DNA of 64,000 nucleotides, taken from the NCBI GenBank assembly GCA_013407085.1, contig JACCGJ010002534.1, positions 1 through 64,000 of the forward strand, in the 5' to 3' direction. The stretch comes from Atriophallophorus winterbourni (taxonomy: Eukaryota > Platyhelminthes > Trematoda > Plagiorchiida > Microphallidae). The stretch's first letter is position 1; every line of letters starts with the position of its first letter. Shown here one piece after another: positions 33,993 to 46,131 of the stretch. The notes under the pieces are model-generated. The model did not search any database. It had not been told where the DNA came from and saw nothing but the letters and a program-made list of their open reading frames with translations. The position numbers were made by a program, and so were the translations under genes.

Positions 33993-35086
33993 AAGAGGAG
34001 TCCAAAAAGGTAAAAATTATCCAGATAGGACGATCTGTGATAGGTCCACTCGTCTTTCTGTTGTACATAAACGATTTACCCCCCACCCTCATATCGTCCA
34101 AAATGGTCCTGCTCGCGGATGATATGAAAATTTGGACGCCAATTAGTTCTGTAGAGGATTGTGAGAAACTGCAAATGGATTTGGACAGCGTGTCGAATTG
34201 GGCGGCCAAGAATGACATGTCATTCAACCTACAGAAATGTAAGATGCTCAATTTTGGCAAGAATGTTCCTTGGACATATCGATTGGGAACTGAAAACCTA
34301 GCATGGAGCTCGTTAGAAAAAGATCTTGGAGTGTTGATTAGCGGAAACCTGAAGAGCACAGTGCACTGCCAGAATATATATCGACGGGGAAACAGATTGT
34401 TAGGTATCTTTCGAAGAAGCTCGTTAGAAAAAGATCTTGGAGTGTTGATTAGCGGAAACCTGAAGAGCACAGTGCACTGCCAGAATATATATCGACGGGG
34501 AAACAGATTGTTAGGTATCTTTCGAAGAATATTTGGAAGATTCTCTCTGCCACCGTTACCAAGGATAATGAATATTTACCTTCGCCCTACAATATAGTAT
34601 GTTGTAGAGGTCTGGGCTCCTTGGCTGCGAAAAGATATTTCTCTCTTCGATAAAATCTATCATAGAGCAACAAAGTTAGTGATTGGTCTTCGCAATGTTC
34701 CGTACACCGAAATATTGTGACGTGTAGGTCTATGCGACTTTACCCAAAGAAGGATTGTAAAGTTAATTGCTTTTTTCAACCATAAATCTTGAATCTTGGA
34801 TACGACGCGACATTATTTTGACCTATAGAATTGTGGCTACTAAAGAACATCCACTAAAACGGGAAAGTGACACGCGTACATACCTTTACGTTCCACGTTC
34901 CCATGTTGATTCTCGGCGCCATTTTTTCGCCGTACGTGCTATATTTATTTGGAATTCCCTACCCCAACGTTGACTCTCATTGATTGGCGATTTTTAAAGC
35001 GAAATTGGACTTGCACTTGCAAACGAACATAATTCAAAAGCCTTACATTTGATATTCTCAATTGCTTTTATGCTATTGTATTTTTT
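33993..35086 (+). pseudogene. CR1-B RT fragment, unit 3
   Basis: Open at 34037-34597. It differs from unit 5 by CTCAATTTTGG (KMLNF). The 3' part has a further 6-bp loss near 34884 (ACATACCTTTACG), which opens the C-terminal frame at 34767-34973 (RRHFFAVRAIFIWNSLP). All inactivating features of the family are retained. Confidence 0.85.
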
Positions 35087-36159
35087 ATGACAACGGCCTT
35101 TTCGACGAAAATGGTATCAGCCAGAAAACTCCATTGCCTGTAGTCATGCTCAGCTCGCTCGTTAGCCTCAGGATTGCCTGCCAGTTCTGGAACTCCGAGG
35201 ATGATGAGATTGCGATTAGATGTCTTTCTTCTGTCGTATGTATTGTTCCTCCTTTCGGACCATGGAATATCAACATGAATACGAATATTCAGTGAATTGT
35301 TAGACCCAAGTAGGTAAGAGTTTAGTAGTACGTTTTCCAGGTCACGCTCATTTTCTAAGTTAACACTCAACAGTTTGGGTTTATCCTCATGAGGTGAATC
35401 ACGCCGTCTAGTAAAGCGAGTCAATGCTAACGGCACTACAGTTCCAAGTTTCATAAGTTCACACAGTTCCTTCCATTTTTCTTCATCATGCCTTTGACGG
35501 TCTTTGAAGAGAGTGCATTCAGGCTCAGGAACGTCAGTACAAATGACACTCAAAGAGTGTGCCTTACGATTGGTGGAGATGTTATTTCGTTTCACCAAAG
35601 CATTATCTGTTTTGGGATCAGTTGGGTGTTTAACGGCTCGCTTTTTATTCTCGGATTTTGTTGAATTTGTTTCAGACCTTTCCAAGGCACGCGGATCATG
35701 GAAACGGCTCAGTTGTTCTGAATTGCTAGATCGAATGTCCGTATGTTTATCATCGCATTTTGTGCCTTCCTGCTTCCATAGAGACGGAGATGAAGCACGA
35801 TCTCCACACTCAAGTCTAGGCTTCAGTTTGCTAATTAATAAGTCATTTAACAAACCTTCAATTCTCTGCATGCGGCCCTCTAAATTCAACACCCCCATAT
35901 TAGTTTCAGTCTGTGAGCTTGTAGTCGTCTTTGTACAGCTTCTAGGTTCAATTCTGCATACATGACAGATATAGCATACTCCTGTCATTTCAGCTTTATT
36001 GATAATTGCAATAACATCAGCAGTCAGGGTAACATCACACTTCATATGAACTTTATCGTGACAAATAAAACAACTAGCGTGTCGGGCATTGTTACTTACC
36101 GCCTTTCGACAAATTTTGCACATGTGACCGCCTTCACTGGGCTTCGCTCGTAAGGTCAT
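35087..36159 (-). CDS. ORF1, unit 4: the least damaged ORF1 of the array
   Basis: ATG at 36159 (MTLRAKPSEGG), open without interruption to the RT junction; the frame also extends 29 codons upstream and 6 codons into antisense UTR (36246-35068 in all). PHD-like finger at residues ~13-70 with all Cys/His in place (CKIC, CFIC, H-x2-K-C, CYIC-H-VC), coiled coil at ~85-105, basic linker, CTDVPEPECTLF, RRM-like block ending at FVEKAVV. The C-terminal ~115 residues (VDTFRLP onward) are missing. The N-terminal part has no TAG and many private substitutions (older branch); the C-terminal part is the LLSVNL subtype, so this is a fusion of the two ORF1 copies of a normal unit. Confidence 0.8.
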
Positions 36160-36534
36160 GACGCCGGGGTGAAAAGATTTATCGATCGATCTGTGTGGTA
36201 AATGGGTGTGCGCGCGTCGGCACGTATGAAACGAAGTCGGGTCCAAAGCGGATTTAAGGTTGTTGGAAGTGGGTGAGTGAATAATCTCGCCACAGGAAAG
36301 GTGGGTAACGAAATTCGTCGTAGCTCCTTCAGATTGGATCCGATTTCCCGGTCCAATGTGTCAAGCGAAGTGGGAAAGCGAGCTCTTTCGAATGGTGGCA
36401 AACTCAATCCAATATTCAGTGTTGCACACAAACTTGCCCTGAGTAGGTCTAGTTTGGTTCAAAATGTAGAAAACTGATTTTTCTAAAATTGCTTGTTCTG
36501 CCTCCGAAAATGGTATGAACACAATGCTTGTGTT

Positions 36535-37635
36535 AAGAGGAGTCCAAAAAGGTAAAAATTATCCAGATAGGACGATCTGTGATAGGCCCACTCGTCTTTC
36601 TGTTGTACATAAACGATTTACCCCCCACCCTCATATCGTCCAAAATGGTCCTGCTCGCGGATGATATGAAAATTTGGACGCCAATTAGTTCTGTAGAGGA
36701 TTGTGAGAAACTGCAAATGGATTTGGACAGCGTGTCGAATTGGGCGGCCAAGAATGACATGTCATTCAACCTACAGAAATGTAAGATGCTCCATTTTGGC
36801 AAGAATGTCCCTTGGACATATCGATTGGGAACTGAAAACCTAGCATGGAGCTCGTTAGAAAAAGATCTTGGAGTGTTGATTAGCGGAAACCTGAAGAGCA
36901 CAGTGCACTGCCAGAATATATATCGACGGGGAAACAGATTGTTAGGTATCTTTCGAAGAAGCTCGTTAGAAAAAGATCTTGGAGTGTTGATTAGCGGAAA
37001 CCTGAAGAGCACAGTGCACTGCCAGAATATATATCGACGGGGAAACAGATTGTTAGGTATCTTTCGAAGAATATTTGGAAGATTCTCTCTGCCACCGTTA
37101 CCAAGGATAATGAATATTTACCTTCGCCCTACAATATAGTATGTTGTAGAGGTCTGGGCTCCTTGGCTGCGAAAAGATATTTCTCTCTTCGATAAAATCT
37201 ATCATAGAGCAACAAAGTTAGTGATTGGTCTTCGCAATGTTCCGTACACCGAAATATTGTGACGTGTAGGTCTATGCGACTTTACCCAAAGAAGGATTGT
37301 AAAGTTAATTGCTTTTTTCAACCATAAATCTTGAATCTTGGATACGACGCGACATTATTTTGACCTATAGAATTGTGGCTACTAAAGAACATCCACTAAA
37401 ACGGGAAAGTGACACGCGGACATACCTTATCCCTTTACGTTCCACGTTCCCATGTTGATTCTCGGCGCCATTTTTTCGCCGTACGTGCTATATTTATTTG
37501 GGATTCCCTACCCCAACGTTGACTCTCATTGATTGGCGATTTTTAAAGCGAAATTGGACTTGCACTTGCAAACGAACATAATTCAAAAGCCTTACATTTG
37601 ATATTCTCTATTGCTTTTATGCTATTTTATTTTTT
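36535..37635 (+). pseudogene. CR1-B RT fragment, unit 4
   Basis: Open at 36579-37139, like units 1 and 3, with GTCCCTTGGAC shared with unit 2. It has the same duplication, tail insertion and terminal TAG. Confidence 0.85.
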
Positions 37636-38228
37636 ATGACAACGGCCTTTTCGACGAAAATGGTATCAGCCAGAAAACTCCATTGCCTGTAGTCATGCTC
37701 AGCTCGCTCGTTAGCCTCAGGATTGCCTGCCAGTTCTGGAACTCCGAGGATGATGAGATTGCGATTAGATGTCTTTCTTTTGTCGTATGTATTGTTCCTC
37801 CTTTCGGACCATGGAATATCAACATGAATACGAATATTCAGTGAATTGTTAGACCCAAGTAGGTAAGAGTTTAGTAGTACGTTTTCCAGGTCACGCTCAT
37901 TTTCTAAGTTAACACTCAACAGTTTGGGTTTATCTTCATGAGGTGAATCACGCCGTCTAATTAACCGAGTTAATGCTAACGGCTCTACAGTTCCAAGGTT
38001 CATAAATCCACACAATTCCTTTCATTTTTCTTCATCGTGTTTTTGCCGGTCGTTTATGCTCAGGAACCTCAGTACAAATGACACTCGAAGGGTGTGCCTT
38101 GCAACTGGTGGAAATGTTATTTGGGATCAGTTGGTTGTTTAACGGCTCGCTTTTTATTCACAGATTGATGTGAATTTGTTTCAGACCTTTACCAAGTAAA
38201 TGGATAATGGAAGCAGCTCAGTTGTTCT
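37636..38228 (-). pseudogene. Truncated ORF1 piece, unit 5
   Basis: Nearly base-for-base the same as 31611-32201, including TTTTATTTTTTATG and TCTTCATGAGG. Confidence 0.75.
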
Positions 38229-39643
38229 TTTTGGCCAAAAAAGATTTCTTTATCTGGCTTCAGTCCACTCTCGGGAGTCATTTGGGGTGGCTTTGCGTTC
38301 GATTGCTGATTTTGTGTCCCAGCTGAAGATTCATTTCTTGGTTCAGTTGATAGGGATTCATCAATCCTGACAGTATTTAATGCAGAATGGGCTGCATTTA
38401 TATCAGTGTTTATGGGATCGCTAAGGATTACACCTTTTGGGATTTTGTGTTTCCAGCTTTTCCAGTTGGAACGTACAGTATCAACCATAGTACTCATTAG
38501 GAAGTTTATTTTTAATGGACGTGGCCCATTACCTTTGTATTTTGCTGAGGAAGGCAGTCTAAAAGTATCCACGACGACGGCCTTTTCGACGAAACTGGTA
38601 TCAGCCAGAAAACTCCATTGCCTGTAGTCATGCTCAGCTCGCTCGTTAGCCTCAGGATTGTCTGCCAGTTCTGGAACTCCGAGGTTGATGAGATTGCGAT
38701 TAGATGTCTTTCTTTTGTCGTATGTATTGTTCCTCCTTTCGGACCATGGAATATCAACATGAATACGAATATTCAGTGAATTGTTAGACCCAAGTAGGTA
38801 AGAATTTAGTAGTACGTTTTCCAGGTCACGCTCATTTTCTAAGTTAACCCTCAACAGTCTGGGTTTATCCTGATGAGGTGAATCACGCCGTCTAGTAAAG
38901 CGAGTCAATGCTAACGGCACTACAGTTCCAAGTTTCATAAGTTCACACAGTTCCTTCCATTTTTCTTCATCATGCCTTTGACGGTCTTTGAAGAGAGTGC
39001 ATTCAGGCTCAGGAACGTCAGTACAAATGACACTCAAAGAGTGTGCCTTACGATTGGTGGAGATGTTATTTCGTTTCACCAAAGCATTATCTGTTTTGGG
39101 ATCCGTTGGTTGTTTAACGGCTCGCTTTTTCTTCTCGGATTTTGTTGAATTTGTTTCAGACCTTTCCAAGGCACGCGGATCATGGCAACGGCTCAGTTGT
39201 TCTGAATTGCTAGGTCGAATGTCCGTATGTTCATCATCGCATTTTTTGCCTTCATGCTTCCTTAGAAACGGAGATGAAACACGATCTCCACACTAAAGTC
39301 TAGGCTTCAGTTTGCTAATTAATAAGTCATTTAACAAACCTTCAATTCTCTGTATGCGGTCCTCTAAATTCAACACCCCCATATTAGTTTCAGTCTGTGA
39401 GCTCGCAGTCGTCTTTGTACAGTTTCTAGGTTCAATTCTGCATACATGACAGATATAGCATACTCCTGGCATTTCATTTTTATTGATAATTGCAATAACA
39501 TCAGCAGTCAGGGTAACATCACACTTTATATGAACTTTATCGTGACAAATAAAACAACTAGCGTGTCGGGCATTATGACTTACCGCCTTTCGACAAATTT
39601 TGCACATGTGACCGCGTTCACTGGGCTTCGCTCGTAAGGTCAT
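38229..39643 (-). pseudogene. ORF1, unit 5
   Basis: Same lesions and diagnostic residues as unit 3 (TAG at 39293, ERGHMCKIC, LINLGVPEL, DTSFVEK; TCGTGTCCGAAGC in the 5' UTR). Confidence 0.8.
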
Positions 39644-40017
39644 GACGCCGGGGTGAAAAGATTTATCGATCGATCTGTGTGGTAAATGGGTGTGCGCGCG
39701 TCGGCACGTATGAAACGAAGTCGTGTCCGAAGCGGATTTAAGGTTGTTGGAAGTGGGTGAGTGAATAATCTCGCCACAGGAAAGGTGGGTAACGAAATTC
39801 GTCGTAGCTCCTTCAGATTGGATCCGATTTTCCGGTCCAATGTGTCAAGCGAAGTGGGAAAGCGAGCTCTTTCGAATGGTGGCAAACTCAATCCAATATT
39901 CAGTGTTGCACACAAACTTGCCTGAGTAGGTCTAGTTTGGTTCAAAATGTAGAAAACTGATTTTTCTAAAATTGCTTGTTCTGCCTCCGAAAATGGTATG
40001 AACACAATGCTTGTGTT

Positions 40018-41132
40018 AAGAGGAGTCCAAAAAGGTAAAAATTATCCAGATAGGACGATCTGTGATAGGTCCACTCGTCTTTCTGTTGTACATAAACGAT
40101 TTACCCCCCACCCTCATATCGTCCAAAATGGTCCTGCTCGCGGATGATATGAAAATTTGGACGCCAATTAGTTCTGTAGAGGATTGTGAGAAACTGCAAA
40201 TGGATTTGGACAGCGTGTCGAATTGGGCGGCCAAGAATGACATGTCATTCAACCTACAGAAATGTAAGATGCTCCATTTTGGCAAGAATGTTCCTTGGAC
40301 ATATCGATTGGGAACTGAAAACCTAGCATGGAGCTCGTTAGAAAAAGATCTTGGAGTGTGGATTAGCGGGAACTTGAAGAGCACAGTGCACTGTCAGAAC
40401 ATATATCGACGGGCAAACAGATTGTTAGAAATCTTTTGAAGAAAGCTCGTGTTAGAAAAGATCTTGGATGTGTTGATTAGCGGAAACCTGAAAGCACATG
40501 TGCACTGCCGATCATATTCGACGGGGAAACATATTGTTAGTCTCTTTCAAGAAATCTTTGGAAAATTTCTCTGCCCACCGTTAACAAGGAATAATGAATC
40601 TTACCTTCGCCCTACAACATAGTTGTTGTAAGAGGTCTGGGCTCCTGGCTGCGAAATATTCTCTCTTCGATAAACTATCATAGAGCAACAAAGTTAGTGA
40701 TTGGTCTTCGCAATGTTTCCGTTACAAAAAACAACCCGAAATAGTTGTGACGTGTTAGGTCTATCGAACTTTACCCAAAGAAGAGTGTAAAGTTCATGCT
40801 TTTTCATTCAACCATAAATCTTGAATCTGATACGAACCGACTATTTTGACCTATAGAATTGTGGCGACTAAAGACATCCACTAAAAAACGGGGAAATTGA
40901 CCTGCGGACATAACCTTAATATCCCTTTACGTTCCACGTCCCACTGTTGGATTTTCCGGCGCCACTTTTTTTTCGCCCGTACTGCTATCAATTTATTTGG
41001 AATTCCCTACCCCAACGTGACCTCATTGATTGGCGATTTTAAAGGCAAATTGGACTCGCACTTGCAACACGAACATAATTCAAAGCTTACATTTGGAGAT
41101 TCCTCTATTGCTTTTGCTATTGTATTTTTATA
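40018..41132 (+). pseudogene. CR1-B RT fragment, unit 5, with indel-rich 3' part
   Basis: Like unit 3 up to about 40340. From 40340 to 40435 the first thumb repeat carries variants shared with the single-copy CR1-B at 49190 (TGTCAGAACATATATCGACG, GCAAACAGATTG). From about 40435 onward nearly every 10-20 bases has a single-base gain or loss compared with the other units, continuing into the ORF1 piece up to about 41300. Confidence 0.8.
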
Positions 41133-41711
41133 CAACGGCCCTTTCGACAAATGGTACAGCCAGAAAACTCCATTGCCTTAGTCATGCTCACTCCTCGTAG
41201 CCTCAGATTCCTGCCAGTCTGGCACGTCCGAGGATGATGAATGGGCGATTAGATGCCTTCTTTTGTCGTATGTTTGGTTCCTCCTTTCGGACCTGGATTC
41301 ACATGAATACGAATATTCAGTGAATTGTTAGACCCAAGTAGGTAAGAATTTAGTAGTACGTTTTCCAGGTCACGCTCATTTTCTAAGTTAACACTCAACA
41401 GTTTGGGTTTATCCTCATGAGGTGAATCACGCCGTCTAGTAAAGCGAGTCAATGCTAACGGCACTACAGTTCCAAGGTTCATAAATCCACACAATTCCTT
41501 TCCTTTTTCTTCATCGTGTTTTTGCCGGTCGTTTGTGCTCAGGAACCTCAGTACAAATGACACTCGAAGGGTGTGCCTTGCAACTGGTGGAAATGTTATT
41601 TGGGATCAGTTGGTTGTTTAACGGCTCGCTTTTTATTCACAGATTGATGTGAATTTGTTTCAGACCTTTACCAAGTAAATGGATAATGGAAGCAGCTCAG
41701 TTGTTCTTTTT
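41133..41711 (-). pseudogene. Truncated ORF1 piece, unit 6
   Basis: The first ~160 bp are indel-rich like the preceding RT. From about 41300 it returns to clean similarity (41563-41249 open). It carries TRFTRRRDSPHEDKPKLLSV, a mixture of the two ORF1 subtypes also seen in unit 4. Confidence 0.7.
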
Positions 41712-43106
41712 GGCCAAAAAAGATTTCTTTATCTGGCTTCAGTCCACTCTCGGGAGTCATTTGGGGTGGCTTTGCGTTCGATTGCTGATTTTGTGTCCCA
41801 GCTGAATATTCATTTCTTGGTTCAGTTGATAGGGATTCATCAATCCTGACAGTATTTAATGCAGAATGGGCTGCATTTATATCAGTGTTTATGGGATCGC
41901 TAAGGATTACACCTTTTGGGATTTTGTGTTTCCAGCTTTTCCAGTTGGAACGTACAGTATCAACCATAGTACTCGTTAGGAAGTTTATTTTTAATGGACG
42001 TGGCCCATTACCTTTGTATTTTGCTGAGGAAGGCAGTCTAAAAGTATCCACGACAACGGCCTTTTCGACGAAAATGGTATCAGCCTGAAAACTCCATTGC
42101 CTGTAGTCATGCTCAGCTCACTCGTTAGCCTCAGGATTGCCTGCCAGTTCTAGAACTCCGAGGATGATGAGATTGCGATTAGATGTCTTTCTTTTGTCGT
42201 ATGCATTGTTCCTCCTTTCGGACCATGGAATACGAATATTCAGTGAATTGTTAGACCCAAGTAGGTAAGAATTTAGTAATACATTTTCCAGGTCAAGCTC
42301 ATTTTCTAAGTTAACCCTCAACAGTCTGGGTTTATCCTGATGAGGTGAATCACGCCGTCTAGTTAAACGAGTCAATCCTAACGGCACTACAGTTCCAAGT
42401 TTCATTAGTTCACACAGTTCCTTCCATTTTCTTCATCATGCCTTTGACGGTCTTTGAACAGAGTGCATTCAGGCTCAGGAACGTCAGTACAAATGACACT
42501 CAAAGAGTGTGCCTTACGATTGGTGGAGATGTTATTTCGTTTCACCAAAGCATTATCTGTTTTGGGATCCGTTGGTTGTTTAACGGCTCGCTTTTTCTTC
42601 TCGGATTTTGTTGAATTTGTTTCAGACCTTTCCAAGGCACGCGGATCATGGCAACGGCTCAGTTGTTCTGAATTGCTAGGTCGAATGTCCGTATGTTCAT
42701 CATCGCATTTTTTGCCTTCATGCTTCCTTAGAAACGGAGATGAAACACGATCTCCACACTAAAGTCTAGGCTTCAGTTTGCTAATTAATAAGTCATTTAA
42801 CAAACCTTCAATTCTCTGTATGCGGTCCTCTAAATTCAACACCCCCATATTAGTTTCAGTCTGTGATCTCGCAGTCGTCTTTGTACAGTTTCTAGGTTCA
42901 ATTCTGCATACATGACAGATATAGCATACTCCTGGCATGTCATCTTTATTGATAATTGCAATAACATCAGCAGTCCGGGTAACATCACACTTCGTATGAA
43001 CTTTATCGTGACAAATAAAACAACTAGCGTGTCGGGCATTGTGACTTACCGCCTTTCGACAAATTTTGCACATGTGACCGCCTTCACTGGGCTTCGCTCG
43101 TAAGGT
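41712..43106 (-). pseudogene. ORF1, unit 6
   Basis: ATG near 43106, finger complete, TAG at 42759. Extra private damage: a base lost near 42429, loss of ~11 bp near 42231 (GGAATACG), TCAGCCTGA near 42084 and an ARS substitution. The most degraded ORF1 of the array. Confidence 0.8.
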
Positions 43107-43479
43107 CATGACGCCGGGGTGAAAAGATTTATCGATCGATCTGTGTGGTAAATGGGTGTGCGCGCGTCGGCACGTATGAAACGAAGTCGGGTCCAAAGCG
43201 GATTTAAGGTTGTTGGAAGTGGGTGAGTGAATAATCTCGCCACAGGAAAGGTGGGTAACGAAATTCGTCGTAGCTCCTTCAGATTGGATCCGATTTCCCG
43301 GTCCAATGTGTCAAGCGAAGTGGGAAAGCGAGCTCTTTCGAATGGTGGCAAACTCAATCCAATATTCAGTGTTGCACACAAACTTGCCTGAGTAGGTCTA
43401 GTTTGGTTCAAAATGTAGAAAACTGATTTTTCTAAAATTGCTTGTTCTGCCTCCGAAAATGGTATGAACACAATGCTTG

Positions 43480-44583
43480 TGTTAAGAGGAGTCCAAAAGG
43501 TAAAAATTATCCAGATAGGACGATCTGTGATAGGCCCACTCGTCTTTCTGTTGTACATAAACGATTTACCCCCCAACCTCATATCGTCCAAAATGGTCCT
43601 GCTCGCGGATGATATGAAAATTTGGACGCCAATTAGTTCTGTAGAGGATTGTGAGAAACTGCAAATGGATTTGGACAGCGTGTCGAATTGGGCGGCCAAG
43701 AATGACATGTCATTCAACCTACAGAAATGTAAGATGCTCCATTTTGGCAAGAATGTTCCTTGGACATATCGATTGGGAACTGAAAACCTAGCATGGAGCT
43801 CGTTAGAAAAAGATCTTGGAGTGTTGATTAGCGGAAACCTGAAGAGCACAGTGCACTGCCAGAATATATATCGACGGGGAAACAGATTGTTAGGTATCTT
43901 TCGAAGAAGCTCGTTAGAAAAAGATCTTGGAGTGTTGATTAGCGGAAACCTGAAGAGCACAGTGCACTGCCAGAATATATATCGACGGGGAAACAGATTG
44001 TTAGGTATCTTTCGAAGAATATTTGGAAGATTCTCTCTGCCACCGTTACCAAGGATAATGAATATTTACCTTCGCCCTACAATATAGTATGTTGTAGAGG
44101 TCTGGGCTCCTTGGCTGCGAAAAGATATTTCTCTCTTCGATAAAATCTATCATAGAGCAACAAAGTTAGTGATTGGTCTTCGCAATGTTCCGTACACCGA
44201 AATATTGTGACGTGTAGGTCTATGCGACTTTACCCAAAGAAGGATTGTAAAGTTAATTGCTTTTTTCAACCATAAATCTTGAATCTTGGATACGACGCGA
44301 CATTATTTTGACCTATAGAATTGTGGCTACTAAAGAACATCCACTAAAACGGGAAAGTGACACGCGGACATACCTTATCCCTTTACGTTCCACGTTCCCA
44401 TGTTGATTCTCGGCGCCATTTTTTCGCCGTACGTGCTATATTTATTTGGAATTCCCTACCCCAACGTTGACTCTCATTGATTGGCGATTTTTAAAGCGAA
44501 ATTGGACTTGCACTTGCAAACGAACATAATTCAAAAGCCTTACATTTGATATTCTCTATTGCTTTTATGCTATTTTATTTTTT
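43480..44583 (+). pseudogene. CR1-B RT fragment, unit 6
   Basis: One A is missing in the run at ~43499, so the open frame extends upstream (43464-44087). Otherwise it is typical: ADD box present, 37-residue repeat twice, tail insertion, TAG. Confidence 0.85.
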
Positions 44584-45181
44584 ATGACAACGGCCTTTTC
44601 GACGAAAATGGTATCAGCCAGAAAACTCCATTGCCTGTAGTCATGCTCAGCTCGCTCGTTAGCCCCAGGATTGCCTGCCAGTTCTGGAACTCCGAGGATG
44701 ATGAGATTGCGATTAGATGTCTTTCTTTTGTCGTATGTATTGTTCCTCCTTTCGGACCATGGAATATCAACATGAATACGAATATTCAGTGAATTGTTAG
44801 ACCCAAGTAGGTAAGAGTTTAGTAGTACGTTTTCCAGGTCACGCTCATTTTCTAAGTTAACACTCAACAGTTTGGGTTTATCCTCATGAGGTGAATCACG
44901 CCGTCTAATTAACCGAGTTAATGCTAACGGCTCTACAGTTCCAAGGTTCATAAATCCACACAATTCCTTTCACTTTTCTTCATCGTGTTTTTGCCGGTCG
45001 TTTATGCTCAGTAACCTCAGTACAAATGACACTCGAAGGGTGTGCCTTGCAACTGGTGGAAATGTTATTTGGGATCAGTTGGTTGTTTAACGGCTCGCTT
45101 TTTATTCGCAGATTGATGTGAATTTGTTTCAGACCTTTACCAAGTAAATGGATAATGGAAGCAGCTCAGTTGTTCTTTTTG
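44584..45181 (-). pseudogene. Truncated ORF1 piece, unit 7
   Basis: Open at 44963-44565. Same structure as the other truncated pieces; private change AGCCCCAGG near 44665. Confidence 0.75.
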
Positions 45182-46131
45182 GCCAAAAAAGATTTCTTTA
45201 TCTGGCTTCAGTCCACTCTCGGGAGTCATTTGGGGTGGCTTTGCGTTCGATTGCTGATTTTGTGTCCCAGCTGAATATTCATTTCTTGGTTCAGTTGATA
45301 GGGATTCATCAATCCTGACAGTATTTAATGCAGAATGGGCTGCATTTATATCAGTGTTTATGGGATCGCTAAGGATTACACCTTTTGGGATTTTGTGTTT
45401 CCAGCTTTTCCAGTTGGAACGTACAGTATCAACCATAGTACTCATTAGGAAGTTTATTTTTAATGGACGTGGCCCATTACCTTTGTAGTTTGCTGAGGAA
45501 GGCAGTCTAAAAGTATCCACGACAACTGCCTTTTCGACGAAAATGGTATCAGCCAGAAAACTCAATTGCTCGTAGTCATGCTCAGCTCGCGCGTTAGCCT
45601 CAGGATTGCCTGCCAGTTCTGAAACTCCGAGGATGATGAGATTGCGATTAGATGTCTTTCTTTTGTCGTATGTATTGTTCCTCCTTTCGGACCATGGAAT
45701 ATCAGCATGAATACGAATATTCAGTGAATTGTTAGACCCAAGTAGGTAAGAATTTAGTAGTACGTTTTCCAGATCACGCTCATTTTCTAAGTTAACCCTC
45801 AAAAGTCTGGGTTTATCCTGATGAGGTGAATCACGCCGTCTTGTTAAACGAGTTAATGCTAACGGCACTACAGTTCCAATTTTCATAAGTTCACACAGTT
45901 CCTTCCATTTTTCTTCATCATGCCTTTGACGGTCTTTGAAGAGAGTGCATTCAGGCTCAGGAACGTCAGTACAAATGACACTCAAAGAGTGTGCCTTACG
46001 ATTGGTGGAGATGTTATTTCGTTTCACCAAAGCATTATCTGTTTTGTGATCCGTTGGTTGTTTAACGGCTCGCTTTTTCTTCTCGGATTTTGTTGAATTT
46101 GTTTCAGACCTTTCCAAGGCACGCGGATCAT

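Noticed and set aside
43106..43960. Long minus-strand ORF (284 codons) and equivalents at 23593-24072, 27051-27530, 30535-30987, 33991-34470, 36533-37012
   Set aside because: Antisense to the CR1-B RT; the repeated peptide simply reflects the 111-bp duplication on the opposite strand, and no family matches.
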